Source of the DNA: a virus
DNA: 38,139 bases
Strand: one strand, 5' to 3'
IMG/VR virus record: IMGVR_UViG_3300022744_000067
Coordinates: 1-38,139 of that record
Positions 5,582 to 12,231 of the stretch are shown one piece after another. Numbering within the stretch: the first letter of the stretch is position 1; each line of letters begins with the position of its first letter. Under the pieces are notes generated by a model, which worked only from the letters and a program-made list of their open reading frames with translations, was not told the origin of the DNA and made no database searches. The translations under genes and the position numbers were made by a program.

Positions 5582-6247
5582 ATGGCCATCGTTTCCATGA
5601 TCCTCGGCGAGAGCGGCACCGGCAAGAGCACCAGCCTGCGCAATCTCGACCCCGCGCAGACCCTGCTGATCCAGGCCGTGCGCAAGCCCCTCCCCTTCCG
5701 CGCCGCCGGCTGGAAGCCGTACAGCAAGCTCGACGGCAGCGGCTCGATCGTCGTCACCGACAAGTCGTCCTTCATCGAAGGCGCGATGACGAAGATCCCG
5801 CGCCCGATCGTGGTGATCGACGACTTCCAGTACATCCTGGCGAACGAGTTCATGCGCCGCGTGACCGACAAGGAAGTCGGGAACGCCGCCTTCGCCAAGT
5901 ACAACGAGATCGCCCGCAGCGCGTGGGACGTGCTGACCACCGCGGCATCGCTGGCCGAGGGCCGCCGCGTGTACCTGCTCAGCCACTCCACCACGGACGA
6001 GCTGGGCCACACCAAGATCAAGACCATCGGGAAGCTGCTCGACGAGAAGATCGTGCTGGAAGGCATGGTGACGATCGTCATGCGCTCGATGGTCCGCGAT
6101 GGGCAATACCAGTTCGCCACCAAGAACAACGGCAGCGACACGGTGAAGACGCCCCTCGGCATGTTCGATGAGCCGTACATCGACAACGACCTGGCCGCAG
6201 TCGATGCGCAGATCGTCTCCTACTACGGCGCAACCCAGGAAGCATGA
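5582..6247 (+). CDS. Sak4-like / AAA_24 recombination ATPase
   Basis: 221 residues. Walker A GESGTGKS lies at residues 9-16, and Walker B PIVVIDDFQY near 75-84. The core is RecA-like and ends with a DEPYIDNDLAAVDAQI tail. Size and motif spacing fit the phage AAA_24 (Sak4) ATPases, which help anneal single strands together with an SSB. The gene is followed two bases later by an SSB-like gene and then by a DnaQ-type exonuclease, a typical recombination module. A general packaging or motor ATPase is less likely given the small size and the neighbours. Confidence 0.8.
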   Translation: MAIVSMILGESGTGKSTSLRNLDPAQTLLIQAVRKPLPFRAAGWKPYSKLDGSGSIVVTDKSSFIEGAMTKIPRPIVVIDDFQYILANEFMRRVTDKEVGNAAFAKYNEIARSAWDVLTTAASLAEGRRVYLLSHSTTDELGHTKIKTIGKLLDEKIVLEGMVTIVMRSMVRDGQYQFATKNNGSDTVKTPLGMFDEPYIDNDLAAVDAQIVSYYGATQEA

Positions 6248-6248
6248 A

Positions 6249-6905
6249 ATGTTGAAACTCGACTCGAGCCTCGCGAAGGCTGCGGACGTCATCGCCGCGA
6301 ACATCCAAGAGCCCGGCAAGTACGTCGGCGTGATCACCCGCGCTGAGAAGCTGACCGCCGGCACCGGCACGGAAGGCCTTGGCCTCTCGTTCAAGGCCGA
6401 CAACGGGCAGACGGCCGACTACATCGACCTGTACCACACCAAGAGCGACGGCGAGCCGCTGAGCGCGCTCAAGACGGTGAACGCCATCCTCTGCTGTGCC
6501 CGCGTGGCACAGGCCGAGGAAGGCCCGATCCGCTGCGAGAAGTGGGTCAAGGCGAAGGGCGCCCGCGAGACCGTCACGGTGCCCGGCTACCCCGTCCTCA
6601 TGGGCAAGCGCATCGGGCTGCTGCTGCGCAAGGTGCTGGAGACCGACGACAAGGGCAAGGACCGCACGCGCATGGAGATCTTCGGCGTGTTCTCAGCCGA
6701 GACCGAGCTCACCGCGTCGGAGATGTACGCCAAGGCCAGCACGCCCAAGCGCTTGGCCGAGATGGTCGCGCTCCTGGCCACGAAGCCGGTCATCGACAAG
6801 CGCACGACCAAGCGCCCCGCCACATCCGTGGGCGGCGCCGCCGACTTCGACGCAGCGATGGAAGGCCATGCCGGCTATCGCATCCCTGACGACGAGCCTT
6901 TCTGA
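6249..6905 (+). CDS. SSB-like single-strand DNA-binding protein (candidate)
   Basis: 218 residues from ATG 6249, one base after the Sak4-like stop. Residues 20-110 (GKYVGVITRAEKLTAGTGTEGLGLSFKAD..ADYIDLYH) have the alternating beta pattern of an OB-fold-like domain. The protein ends in IPDDEPF, which copies the acidic, Phe-terminal tip of bacterial SSB proteins that recruits partner proteins. Phages that carry AAA_24 ATPases often carry such a protein next to them. The call rests on context plus the tip; the fold itself is inferred. A DUF669-like protein is the same idea under another name. Confidence 0.65.
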   Translation: MLKLDSSLAKAADVIAANIQEPGKYVGVITRAEKLTAGTGTEGLGLSFKADNGQTADYIDLYHTKSDGEPLSALKTVNAILCCARVAQAEEGPIRCEKWVKAKGARETVTVPGYPVLMGKRIGLLLRKVLETDDKGKDRTRMEIFGVFSAETELTASEMYAKASTPKRLAEMVALLATKPVIDKRTTKRPATSVGGAADFDAAMEGHAGYRIPDDEPF

Positions 6906-6914
6906 CCTGACCCT

Positions 6915-6928
6915 GGGGCTTCGGCCCC
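6915..6928 (+). other. UUCG-capped intercistronic hairpin
   Basis: GGGGC-TTCG-GCCCC (6915-6928) lies in the 37-bp gap between the SSB-like and exonuclease genes. UUCG tetraloops are very stable. There is no T run, so it is probably a message-stabilising or processing hairpin and not a terminator. Confidence 0.6.
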
Positions 6929-6942
6929 TTCTGGAGCCCCAC

Positions 6943-7614
6943 ATGACCCCCTTCTACTTCGACATCGAGACCATCCCCGACCAGACCCCGGGCGCGCTGG
7001 AAGAGCACTGCGCCGCCGTGACCGCGCCTGCTCAGTACAAGAAGGCCGACAGCATCGAAGCGTGGCTGAACGAGAACCGCAACACCGAGGGCGAAGCGTC
7101 CTGGCTGAAGACCAGCTTCGACGGTGGCGTCGGCCAGATCTGCGTGATCGGCTACGCCATCGGCGACCAGCCGGCCGAGACCTTCCAGGTTGCTGACCTG
7201 AGCCGCGAATCCGAGCGCGCCATGCTGCGCAACTTCTTCAGCGTGCTGGGCGCCATCGGCCCGCGTAGCACGCTGGTCGGCCACAACCTGGTGGCGTTCG
7301 ACATCCCCTTCATCTGGAAGCGCGCGATGGTGCTGGGTGTGAAGCCGCCCTTCGCCCTGCCGCGCAACCCGAAGCCGTGGAGCGAGCTGGTGATCGACAC
7401 CATGCTGATGTGGGATGCCTCGCAGCGCTCCGGCGGCAGCATGGACCGCATCTGCCGCCTGCTGGGCATCCCTGGCAAGGACGGCATGACCGGCGCCGAT
7501 GTGTGGCCCGCCGTGCGCGATGGCCGCATCGACGAGGTGGCCGCCTACTGCCGCAGCGACGTCGAGCGCACGCGCGCCATGTACCGCCGCATGGCCTTCG
7601 AGATCGAGGCCTGA
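6943..7614 (+). CDS. DnaQ/PolB-type 3'-5' exonuclease
   Basis: 223 residues from ATG 6943. All three exonuclease motifs are visible: ExoI FDIETIP near residues 5-11 (Asp and Glu), ExoII GHNLVAFDIPF near 110-120, and ExoIII YCRSDVERTR near 203-212. These give the acidic residues for two-metal catalysis. The domain resembles the stand-alone PolB-like 3'-5' exonucleases of phages. With the Sak4-like ATPase and SSB-like protein upstream, it probably produces or trims single-stranded ends in recombination, or proofreads replication. The frame is open far upstream, but the ATG after the hairpin is the only sensible start. Confidence 0.9.
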   Translation: MTPFYFDIETIPDQTPGALEEHCAAVTAPAQYKKADSIEAWLNENRNTEGEASWLKTSFDGGVGQICVIGYAIGDQPAETFQVADLSRESERAMLRNFFSVLGAIGPRSTLVGHNLVAFDIPFIWKRAMVLGVKPPFALPRNPKPWSELVIDTMLMWDASQRSGGSMDRICRLLGIPGKDGMTGADVWPAVRDGRIDEVAAYCRSDVERTRAMYRRMAFEIEA

Positions 7615-7629
7615 CCCCTTTCCAGGCGA

Positions 7630-7709
7630 GCGCCGCGACACCTCGGGTCGTCTCCTCCCCCTGTGCCCATGCAAGGTTTGTCGCGGCCCCGTTGATGCGG
7701 CGCCTTTTT
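7630..7709 (+). promoter_or_regulatory. Candidate attenuator-like leader before the Gp49-family gene
   Basis: GCCGCGACA (7632-7640) pairs perfectly with TGTCGCGGC (7679-7687). The overlapping GCGCCGC (7630-7636) can instead pair with GCGGCGC (7697-7703), which is followed by TTTTT (7705-7709). The two pairings exclude each other, the layout of an attenuator or riboswitch-like control. Loop lengths (38 and 60 nt) are long for an intrinsic terminator, so confidence is limited. Confidence 0.4.
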
Positions 7710-7735
7710 CTTCTCCACCGCCACGAAAGGCAACC

Positions 7736-8098
7736 ATGACCACACCGACCGACAACCTCGAAGCTGCCATCGTTGCAGCCGGCGCCACCAAGGCCCCGCG
7801 CATCACGCCGGCTGACATCGAAGACAACATCGCCAGCGAGCACTACTTCACCGGCGCCGATGGCGTCCTCGGTGCTGCTGGTGGTCACCTGCCACGTGCG
7901 CCCGCTTTGGAACTTCAGCTCCTGACGTTCTGCGTGCTGGTCCTGCGCAACGGCTTCACCGTCACCGGGCAAAGCGCCTGCGCCAGTCCCGAGAACTTCA
8001 ACTTCGACATTGGCCGCCGAATCGCTCGCGAGAACGCTATCGCCTCGATCTGGCCGCTCATGGGCTACGAGCTGCGCAGCAAGCTGGCCAGCGCCTGA
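7736..8098 (+). CDS. Gp49-family phage protein (Phage_gp49_66)
   Basis: 120 residues from ATG 7736, with AAAGGCAACC before it. The core ITPADIEDNIASEHYFTGADGV, then LLTFCVLVLRNGFTVTGQSACASPENF, then GRRIARENAIASIWPLMGYELR is the hallmark of the Gp49-family proteins found in many phages of Proteobacteria. Function is unknown; it is usually in the early region, as here. The same leader (CACNNCGAAAGGCAACC) precedes the next gene, suggesting duplicated translation signals. Confidence 0.9.
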   Translation: MTTPTDNLEAAIVAAGATKAPRITPADIEDNIASEHYFTGADGVLGAAGGHLPRAPALELQLLTFCVLVLRNGFTVTGQSACASPENFNFDIGRRIARENAIASIWPLMGYELRSKLASA

Positions 8099-8130
8099 CC
8101 ACAGCCACCACGCCACTACGAAAGGCAACC

Positions 8131-8871
8131 ATGCTCCAGTTCCTCTCCCCAATCGACGCGACGATGACCAGCTTCACCGGCCGCACCGAGAAGCACGGCG
8201 ACGAAGACGTGCCCGCGGTGTCCTGCGGCCTGAAGATCACCGGCGCCAACACCCTGCTCGACCTGATCTCGCCCACGCTGCGCCAGGCGCTGTACAAGGC
8301 CGTTGAAGACCAGGACCAGCTGCCCGGCGTCGAAGTGGCAACGCCCGTCCTGCGCTCGAAGGACATCGACACCATCCCGCTCGACATCACGTACGAGGGC
8401 TGGACCGTCACGATCGAGCACGGCATCGGCGACGACAGCGCCATCGTGCTGGGCGACGCCAAGGTCGACGTGAAGCGGATCAAGCTCTACGAGGGCGGCA
8501 CGGTGGACATCAGCGTCTCCTTCGGCAGCAGCGACGTCGACGCGGAAGAAGCGGGCCTGCTGTGGGCCAAGCAGAAGCGCATGGTGAGCGTGATGCTGAA
8601 GGCGCCTGAGGTGCCGAAGGACGCCCCCGCGATCGACGGCACCGGCGCTGATTTCAAGGCCGCGCATCCGCTGTTCGAAGACGCACCCGAAGCCGGCGAC
8701 GTGTTCGCCGCTGCACACGGCGGCAGCGATGACGCGGACAGCAACACGGGCGACGAGGCATTCGCCGGCACGGCCGATGCGGCCGGCGATGACGTCGCCG
8801 AGTTCGAAGCCGGCGCGGCCCATGCGGTGGCAGGCCTGAAGCCCGCGCGCCGCGGCGCCACCCGCCACTGA
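8131..8871 (+). CDS. Conserved phage early protein, acidic C-terminus, unknown function
   Basis: 246 residues; AAAGGCAACC precedes ATG 8131. The N-terminal 165 residues (MLQFLSPIDATMTSFTGRTEKHGDEDVPAVSCGLKI... VKRIKLYEGGTVDISVSFGSSDVDAEEAGLL) form a compact mixed alpha/beta region. Residues about 170-235 are low complexity, rich in Asp, Ala and Gly, and strongly acidic. The protein ends with a basic tail (KPARRGATRH). Such two-part proteins occur in phage early regions beside Gp49-family genes. DNA mimicry or a chaperone-like role is possible, but no motif supports a specific call. Confidence 0.8.
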   Translation: MLQFLSPIDATMTSFTGRTEKHGDEDVPAVSCGLKITGANTLLDLISPTLRQALYKAVEDQDQLPGVEVATPVLRSKDIDTIPLDITYEGWTVTIEHGIGDDSAIVLGDAKVDVKRIKLYEGGTVDISVSFGSSDVDAEEAGLLWAKQKRMVSVMLKAPEVPKDAPAIDGTGADFKAAHPLFEDAPEAGDVFAAAHGGSDDADSNTGDEAFAGTADAAGDDVAEFEAGAAHAVAGLKPARRGATRH

Positions 8872-8913
8872 CGATGACACGGGCGCGGCCTGGCGCTGCG
8901 CCCCACCACGACC

Positions 8914-9111
8914 ATGACCAAGCCCACCCGACCCGCCGCCCTGCCCCGCGCAATGGGCACCCGCAAGCAGACCACGCCGACCCCGGCGCGGATTACTGCT
9001 GACACCAAGGTCACCATCGCACCGGCCCCGCGCGATCGCTGGGATGCTGAGTCGACGATGGTCCCGCACTTTTCGGCCGTGCGCTACGGCCAGCAGGAGC
9101 CCCAGCAATGA
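8914..9111 (+). CDS. Small basic early protein, unknown function
   Basis: 65 residues (MTKPTRPAALPRAMGTRKQ...ending RWDAESTMVPHFSAVRYGQQEPQQ). The first half is Pro-, Thr- and Arg-rich and likely disordered. The C-terminal part has a more ordered look (DRWDAE..VPHFSAVRYG). A hairpin (GGGCGC near 8880, GCGCCC near 8900) lies between the upstream stop and this start. A second small frame (9108-9149, 13 codons) overlaps its stop and leads into the PP-loop gene. Confidence 0.6.
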   Translation: MTKPTRPAALPRAMGTRKQTTPTPARITADTKVTIAPAPRDRWDAESTMVPHFSAVRYGQQEPQQ

Positions 9112-9151
9112 CCAACGCCGAGATCCACAAAGCACGGGGAGTGAAATAGTG

Positions 9152-9889
9152 ATGTACGTCATTTCTGCCAGCTACGGAAACGACAGCATGGCAATGATCC
9201 AGTGGGCGCACGAGCGCGGCTTGTCGGGCGTCTATGTCGTCTACTGCGACACCGGATGGGCTGCGCCTGGGTGGTCCGCGCGCATTGCTGAAGGCGAGGC
9301 GCTAGCCAAGTCGCACGGCTTCACGCCGCACCGCGTGGAAAGCATCGGCATGGAAGAGCTGGTGCGAATGAAGCAGGGATTCCCGGGCAATGCACAGCAG
9401 TTCTGCACCGCGCACCTCAAGGGCCTGCCGTTCCTCGAATGGATCGAGGCAGCGGACCCCGAGCGCCGCGCCGTGGTCCTGATCGGCAAGCGCCGAGAGG
9501 AATCGCCAGCGCGGGCAGACACGCCAGAGTTCATCGAGTCCAGCGAGTACCACGCGGGCCGCAAGGTGTGGCACCCGCTCTACCTGCACACGGAGGCGAT
9601 GCGCGACAGCCTGCTCAAGCGTGCCGGCGTGCAGATCCTCCCGCACCGCTCCGACGAGTGCTTTCCGTGCGTCAACTCAAACCGCGCCGACTTCCTGCGC
9701 TTGACTCCTGGCGCTATCGAGCGCGTGTGCAGCCTGGAGGTCGAGACGAGTCAGCCGATGTTCCGTGCCAAGCGCTTCGGCGCGCTCGGGATTCATGGCG
9801 TCATCGCATGGGCCAAGGATGGACGCGACCGTGGATCCATCGACGATGAAGAGGCCGCCTGCGCCGGGCTTTTCGGCTGCGGCTTGTAA
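9152..9889 (+). CDS. PAPS reductase-like PP-loop enzyme
   Basis: 245 residues from ATG 9152, with GGGGAG 9 nt upstream; a GTG at 9149 is the alternative. The N-terminal SASYGNDSMA (residues 5-14) is the PP-loop (SxGxDS) that binds the ATP-derived phosphates. The region near 25-31 (YCDTGW) and QFCTAHLKGLPF near 88-99 fit the phosphoadenosine phosphosulfate reductase family. Two further Cys groups, ECFPCVN near 169 and CAGLFGCGL at the C-terminus, may bind metal or an iron-sulfur cluster. Phage members are widespread, and a sulfur-transfer or nucleic-acid-modification role is suspected but not shown. Assimilatory sulfate reduction is unlikely because no partner genes are present. Confidence 0.8.
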   Translation: MYVISASYGNDSMAMIQWAHERGLSGVYVVYCDTGWAAPGWSARIAEGEALAKSHGFTPHRVESIGMEELVRMKQGFPGNAQQFCTAHLKGLPFLEWIEAADPERRAVVLIGKRREESPARADTPEFIESSEYHAGRKVWHPLYLHTEAMRDSLLKRAGVQILPHRSDECFPCVNSNRADFLRLTPGAIERVCSLEVETSQPMFRAKRFGALGIHGVIAWAKDGRDRGSIDDEEAACAGLFGCGL

Positions 9890-9905
9890 CCCAGGGAGAC
9901 CCCCA

Positions 9906-10502
9906 ATGAACACCATCACCATCACCGACGACGAAATCCTGAAAGCCGGCCGACCCCCAAACGGGGTGCCACCGTGGGGCATTGGCAGCGACCGCCGCTA
10001 CTTTCTTGATGCTGTCCGCGCAGTCCTTGCGCTGGCCGAGAGCAAGAGCGCCGCCAAGGTGGCCGAGCTTGAGGCCGAACTTGAGGCGCACCGGCTGTAC
10101 GCGCGGGCGCTCTGCAAGGCTGTCGACGCGGCCACGGACTTTGCTGGCACCGTAGCCGGCGGGGCTTCATGGTGGGATGACGTGTGGGCTGACCATACCG
10201 CCGCGCTCGACCGTGCCCGCGAGAGGATCTCGCAAGCCCAGGCCGCACAGCCTGCCCAGGTGGCAGCGACCACGCAGGCCGAGCCTGTGGCGTGGCAACC
10301 GATGAAGACGGCACCGAAGGACAACCAACTCTGTGCGGTGCACGCTCCAGGCGCAATGGTCTGCGATGTGTGGCCGGCTCGCTGGAATGCCGAGCACGGG
10401 AACTTCGAGGCTGGTGGCGGATGGTTCGAGCCTGAAGAAGTTGTCTCGTGGATCGCGCTCCCTGAGCCGGCCCCGAAGCGGGAAGGGGGAAGTGATGTCT
10501 GA
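9906..10502 (+). CDS. Phage protein with coiled coil and DUF551-like C-terminal domain
   Basis: 198 residues, with AGGGAG before ATG 9906. The N-terminus (MNTITITDDEILKAGRPPNG..) is followed by a short coiled coil near residues 50-72 (AKVAELEAELEAHRLYARAL). The C-terminal 60 residues (WQPMKTAPKDNQLCAVHAP...WFEPEEVVSWIALPEPAP) match the DUF551 pattern, an opening Trp plus a closing WIxLPEP, known from phage and plasmid proteins of unknown function. It overlaps the next gene by 8 bp. Confidence 0.7.
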   Translation: MNTITITDDEILKAGRPPNGVPPWGIGSDRRYFLDAVRAVLALAESKSAAKVAELEAELEAHRLYARALCKAVDAATDFAGTVAGGASWWDDVWADHTAALDRARERISQAQAAQPAQVAATTQAEPVAWQPMKTAPKDNQLCAVHAPGAMVCDVWPARWNAEHGNFEAGGGWFEPEEVVSWIALPEPAPKREGGSDV

Positions 10503-10656
10503 TGCAGTTCGATTCATCGTCCGCACAGCTGTCGCGGTGCTGCTCTGGCTGTGTGCGCTTGCGATGCTGGATGTGCCGGTCAGCCTACCCGTGTTGCGCC
10601 ATGTGGGCGGGGCCTTCCTGGCCATGCTTGCCGTTCACGTTTCGGGGGCAGCATGA
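10495..10656 (+). CDS. Small two-segment membrane protein
   Basis: 53 residues (MSDAVRFIVRTAVAVLLWLC...). Hydrophobic segments lie near residues 7-26 and 34-50, with almost no loop between them. The ATG overlaps the upstream gene and the stop overlaps the next start (ATGA), so it is coupled on both sides. The size and hairpin-like topology fit phage inner-membrane accessory proteins. It is far from the lysis cassette, so a holin is unlikely. Function unknown. Confidence 0.65.
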   Translation: MSDAVRFIVRTAVAVLLWLCALAMLDVPVSLPVLRHVGGAFLAMLAVHVSGAA

Positions 10657-10937
10657 CCGCACCCATCGTTGAACGGGTGGCGCGGGCCATCTCCCGGGTG
10701 TATTTCGCAGCCCTACTCGATGATTCAAAAGTCGATGAGGCTGTTGACGCGCACTGGAGCTTCTGGATCCCCGAGGCCCGGGCATCGATCCGCGAGATGC
10801 ACACGATGGTCGAAGAGGTGATTACTGCCCTGGAGCCGCTTGCTGTCTACGGGCGGCCTGATTCGCGCGACGTTGACACCGCCAAGACCATCGAATCCAT
10901 CGCCTCACTGCGAGCACTGCTGAAGGACGCCCCATGA
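10653..10937 (+). CDS. Small helical early protein, unknown function
   Basis: 94 residues from ATG 10653 (ATGA overlap on both sides). It begins MTAPIVERVARAISRVYFAALLDD and ends RDVDTAKTIESIASLRALLKDAP. It is mostly helical and acidic, with an ARAISR-type start often seen in small phage early proteins. There is no membrane segment or metal motif. It belongs to a chain of coupled small genes between the DUF551-like gene and the accessory operon. Confidence 0.7.
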   Translation: MTAPIVERVARAISRVYFAALLDDSKVDEAVDAHWSFWIPEARASIREMHTMVEEVITALEPLAVYGRPDSRDVDTAKTIESIASLRALLKDAP

Positions 10938-11080
10938 CCTGCATGCACTGCGGCGGACGAGTTGAATGGCGAGGGTGGCGATTTGGAAACTTCACGCACA
11001 CCCTTTGCCTCTCCTGCGGAGAAACGAATTGCCACGAGCCTGAGCGTGAAGACGCCGACGAACCCGATGAAGAGGACTGA
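10934..11080 (+). CDS. Very small zinc-ribbon protein
   Basis: 48 residues. MTCMHCGGRVEWRGW is followed by CLSCGETNCHE, so Cys pairs CxxC (residues 3-6) and CxxC (25-28) are set for a zinc ribbon, and the tail is very acidic (EREDADEPDEED). The start overlaps the upstream stop (ATGA). The protein is below 60 residues but has a clear composition and coupling. Zinc ribbons of this size in phages often bind nucleic acid or host polymerase, but the target is unknown here. Confidence 0.7.
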   Translation: MTCMHCGGRVEWRGWRFGNFTHTLCLSCGETNCHEPEREDADEPDEED

Positions 11081-11084
11081 CCCC

Positions 11085-11267
11085 ATGACCGACACCACCG
11101 ACACCACCAAGGCCAAGGCCGATGCGCTCCACGAGATCATGGATTTGGCCCATGACTACGCCGGCGCAGAGATGGTCCTAGACGCAATGGTTGCTGCCGA
11201 CAAGCTCCGCGTCGCCATCGAGGCCGCACACATGCGCAGTACGCCGCCGACCAGTGGCGCGCAATGA
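11085..11267 (+). CDS. Small early protein with possible C-terminal frameshift
   Basis: 60 residues (MTDTTDTTKAKADALHEIMDLAHDYAGAEMVLDAMVAADKLRVAIEAAHM...). The N-terminal 10 codons are nearly identical to those of the gene at 12232. After HM the reading frame gives RSTPPTSGAQ and stops. Another frame from 11237 continues QYAADQWRAMIDEALREQP up to TGA 11294-11296, which looks much more like a natural helical end. A single-base change near 11235 would join them. The protein may be truncated by a real frameshift, or the sequence may have an error. Confidence 0.65.
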   Translation: MTDTTDTTKAKADALHEIMDLAHDYAGAEMVLDAMVAADKLRVAIEAAHMRSTPPTSGAQ

Positions 11268-11299
11268 TCGACGAAGCACTCAGGGAGCAGCCGTGATGG

Positions 11300-11488
11300 T
11301 CAACCCACTCGCGCCCGGTCAATCTGCCGCTCGATCCATGCAGCAGCGGACAGGCCGGCAGCATCGGCCAGTGCCTGCAACCGGGCCTTTCGGTCTGGTG
11401 TCGTGCGGATCTGCACGAGGCAGTCGCGCCGCTGCTCGGAGGGCACCGGAGGGCGCCCCCGGCGCTTGGGTTCGGCAAGGTGCGTCAT
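11300..11488 (-). CDS. Ribbon-helix-helix (Arc/MobC-like) DNA-binding protein
   Basis: 62 residues from ATG 11488, chosen because it overlaps the upstream stop as ATGA; the open frame starts earlier. A basic arm (EPKRRGRPPVPSEQRRD) leads into LVQIRTTPDRKARLQALADAAGLSAAAWIERQI, a beta strand plus two helices of the RHH fold. It is the last gene of a three-gene minus-strand operon placed against the direction of the early genes. RHH proteins commonly autoregulate such cassettes, and the TGTAATGC repeats in the operon promoter are candidate sites. No partner toxin is recognised. Confidence 0.75.
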   Translation of the reverse strand: MTHLAEPKRRGRPPVPSEQRRDCLVQIRTTPDRKARLQALADAAGLSAAAWIERQIDRARVG

Positions 11489-11784
11489 TGCAGTGGCTCG
11501 CTCATATCGGACACGGTGAGCCACATCGGCCGGAATGCGTCATCGCGCAGAGCCTGGATGATCTGGCCATCGGTCGCCGTCCCCCTCGTGGCAAGCACAA
11601 GACCCCCGTCGGAAATCACGCCATGCGACTGCACCAATACCTGGGCCCTATCGACGGTGGTCTGCCGAGTGTCCCTGCGCTGCCACCCGGACCGCTCCGT
11701 GAAAAGGTCGCGCACCACGGTGCGGGTGATGTCGGCCATCAGGCCGGCGCGCTCGATGCTGTAGGTCACGCTGGTGATGGTCAT
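11485..11784 (-). CDS. Accessory operon protein 2, unknown function
   Basis: 99 residues. It starts MTITSVTYSIERAGLMADITRTVVRDLF and ends FRPMWLTVSDMSEPLQ; it looks like a small alpha/beta protein. The ribosome binding site (TAAGG) is formed by the stop of the upstream gene three bases away, and its own stop overlaps the RHH gene start. It is therefore part of a tightly coupled three-gene unit. No family or catalytic motif is seen. Confidence 0.65.
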   Translation of the reverse strand: MTITSVTYSIERAGLMADITRTVVRDLFTERSGWQRRDTRQTTVDRAQVLVQSHGVISDGGLVLATRGTATDGQIIQALRDDAFRPMWLTVSDMSEPLQ

Positions 11785-11787
11785 GCC

Positions 11788-12096
11788 TTACTCCGCACGC
11801 TCAATGGTCACTTCCGGGGAGCCGGCGCCGTAGGAGTCGTAGAAAGCAAAGGACGGCATGGAGAAGTCGGCCACGCGGCCCCGGAAGTCCTCTCCGTTCT
11901 CATTGACGAGGACGATGCAGTCAGCCTGGTGGCGGCCGGGCTGCCCGGCGACTTTGCTGATTCCCATGACGCGCACCATCCGCACAGCTTCAGGCTTGTC
12001 GATCATCGCGCCGCCGCCGAGGCCATTCTTCCGGCCCTTGTGAGCCGCCACGGTGACCTTGATGATGTCGCCGGTCTTGATTTCGCTGAAGTCCAT
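11788..12096 (-). CDS. Accessory operon protein 1, unknown function
   Basis: 102 residues from ATG 12096, with AGGGG 6 nt upstream; an ATG two codons earlier (12102) is too close to that site. It begins MDFSEIKTGDIIKVTVAAHKGRKNGLGG and has mixed beta and Gly-rich regions, possibly a small OB or SH3-like beta barrel (KTGDIIKVTVA, ADCIVLVNENGEDFRGRVADF). It is the first gene of the minus-strand accessory operon. Lysogenic expression is likely because the operon has its own promoter outside the repressor-controlled ones. Function unknown. Confidence 0.65.
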   Translation of the reverse strand: MDFSEIKTGDIIKVTVAAHKGRKNGLGGGAMIDKPEAVRMVRVMGISKVAGQPGRHQADCIVLVNENGEDFRGRVADFSMPSFAFYDSYGAGSPEVTIERAE

Positions 12097-12143
12097 TTCC
12101 ATCCCCTGGTTTGCTGGACCGCACCGCGCTGTCCATGGGTATT

Positions 12144-12172
12144 AATGTAATGCAGATAAATGAGCCATGCAA
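12144..12172 (-). promoter_or_regulatory. Promoter of the accessory operon
   Basis: On the minus strand, -35 TTGCAT (12167-12172) and -10 TACATT (12144-12149) with a 17-bp spacer. The region 12130-12215 is clearly AT-richer than its surroundings. TGTAATGC copies at 12146 and 12181, and a TGTGATGC variant at 12199, may be operators, possibly for the RHH protein. Confidence 0.7.
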
Positions 12173-12197
12173 GCACTTTTTGTAATGCGTAGAAATT

Positions 12198-12215
12198 ATG
12201 TGATGCAGATCACAT
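12198..12215. promoter_or_regulatory. Near-consensus CRP/Vfr-type site
   Basis: ATGTGATGCAGATCACAT is a perfect TGTGA-N6-TCACA site; it differs from the textbook 18-bp core (ATGTGATCTAGATCACAT) only in the two central bases. Its centre is about 70 bp upstream of the expected start of the minus-strand accessory transcript, close to class I activator positions. It lies 17 bp before the plus-strand gene at 12232, where it could instead repress. Host CRP-family control of the accessory operon is inferred. Confidence 0.6.
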
Positions 12216-12231
12216 CAATCGAGGACACCCC

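Noticed and set aside
4844-6403. Minus-strand open frame (519 codons) opposite the small early genes and the Sak4-like gene
   Set aside because: The plus strand carries Walker motifs, RBSs and coupled starts; this frame is antisense noise.
9108-9149. 13-codon frame before the PP-loop gene
   Set aside because: Starts with an ATGA overlap, so a leader peptide is conceivable, but it is too short to support.
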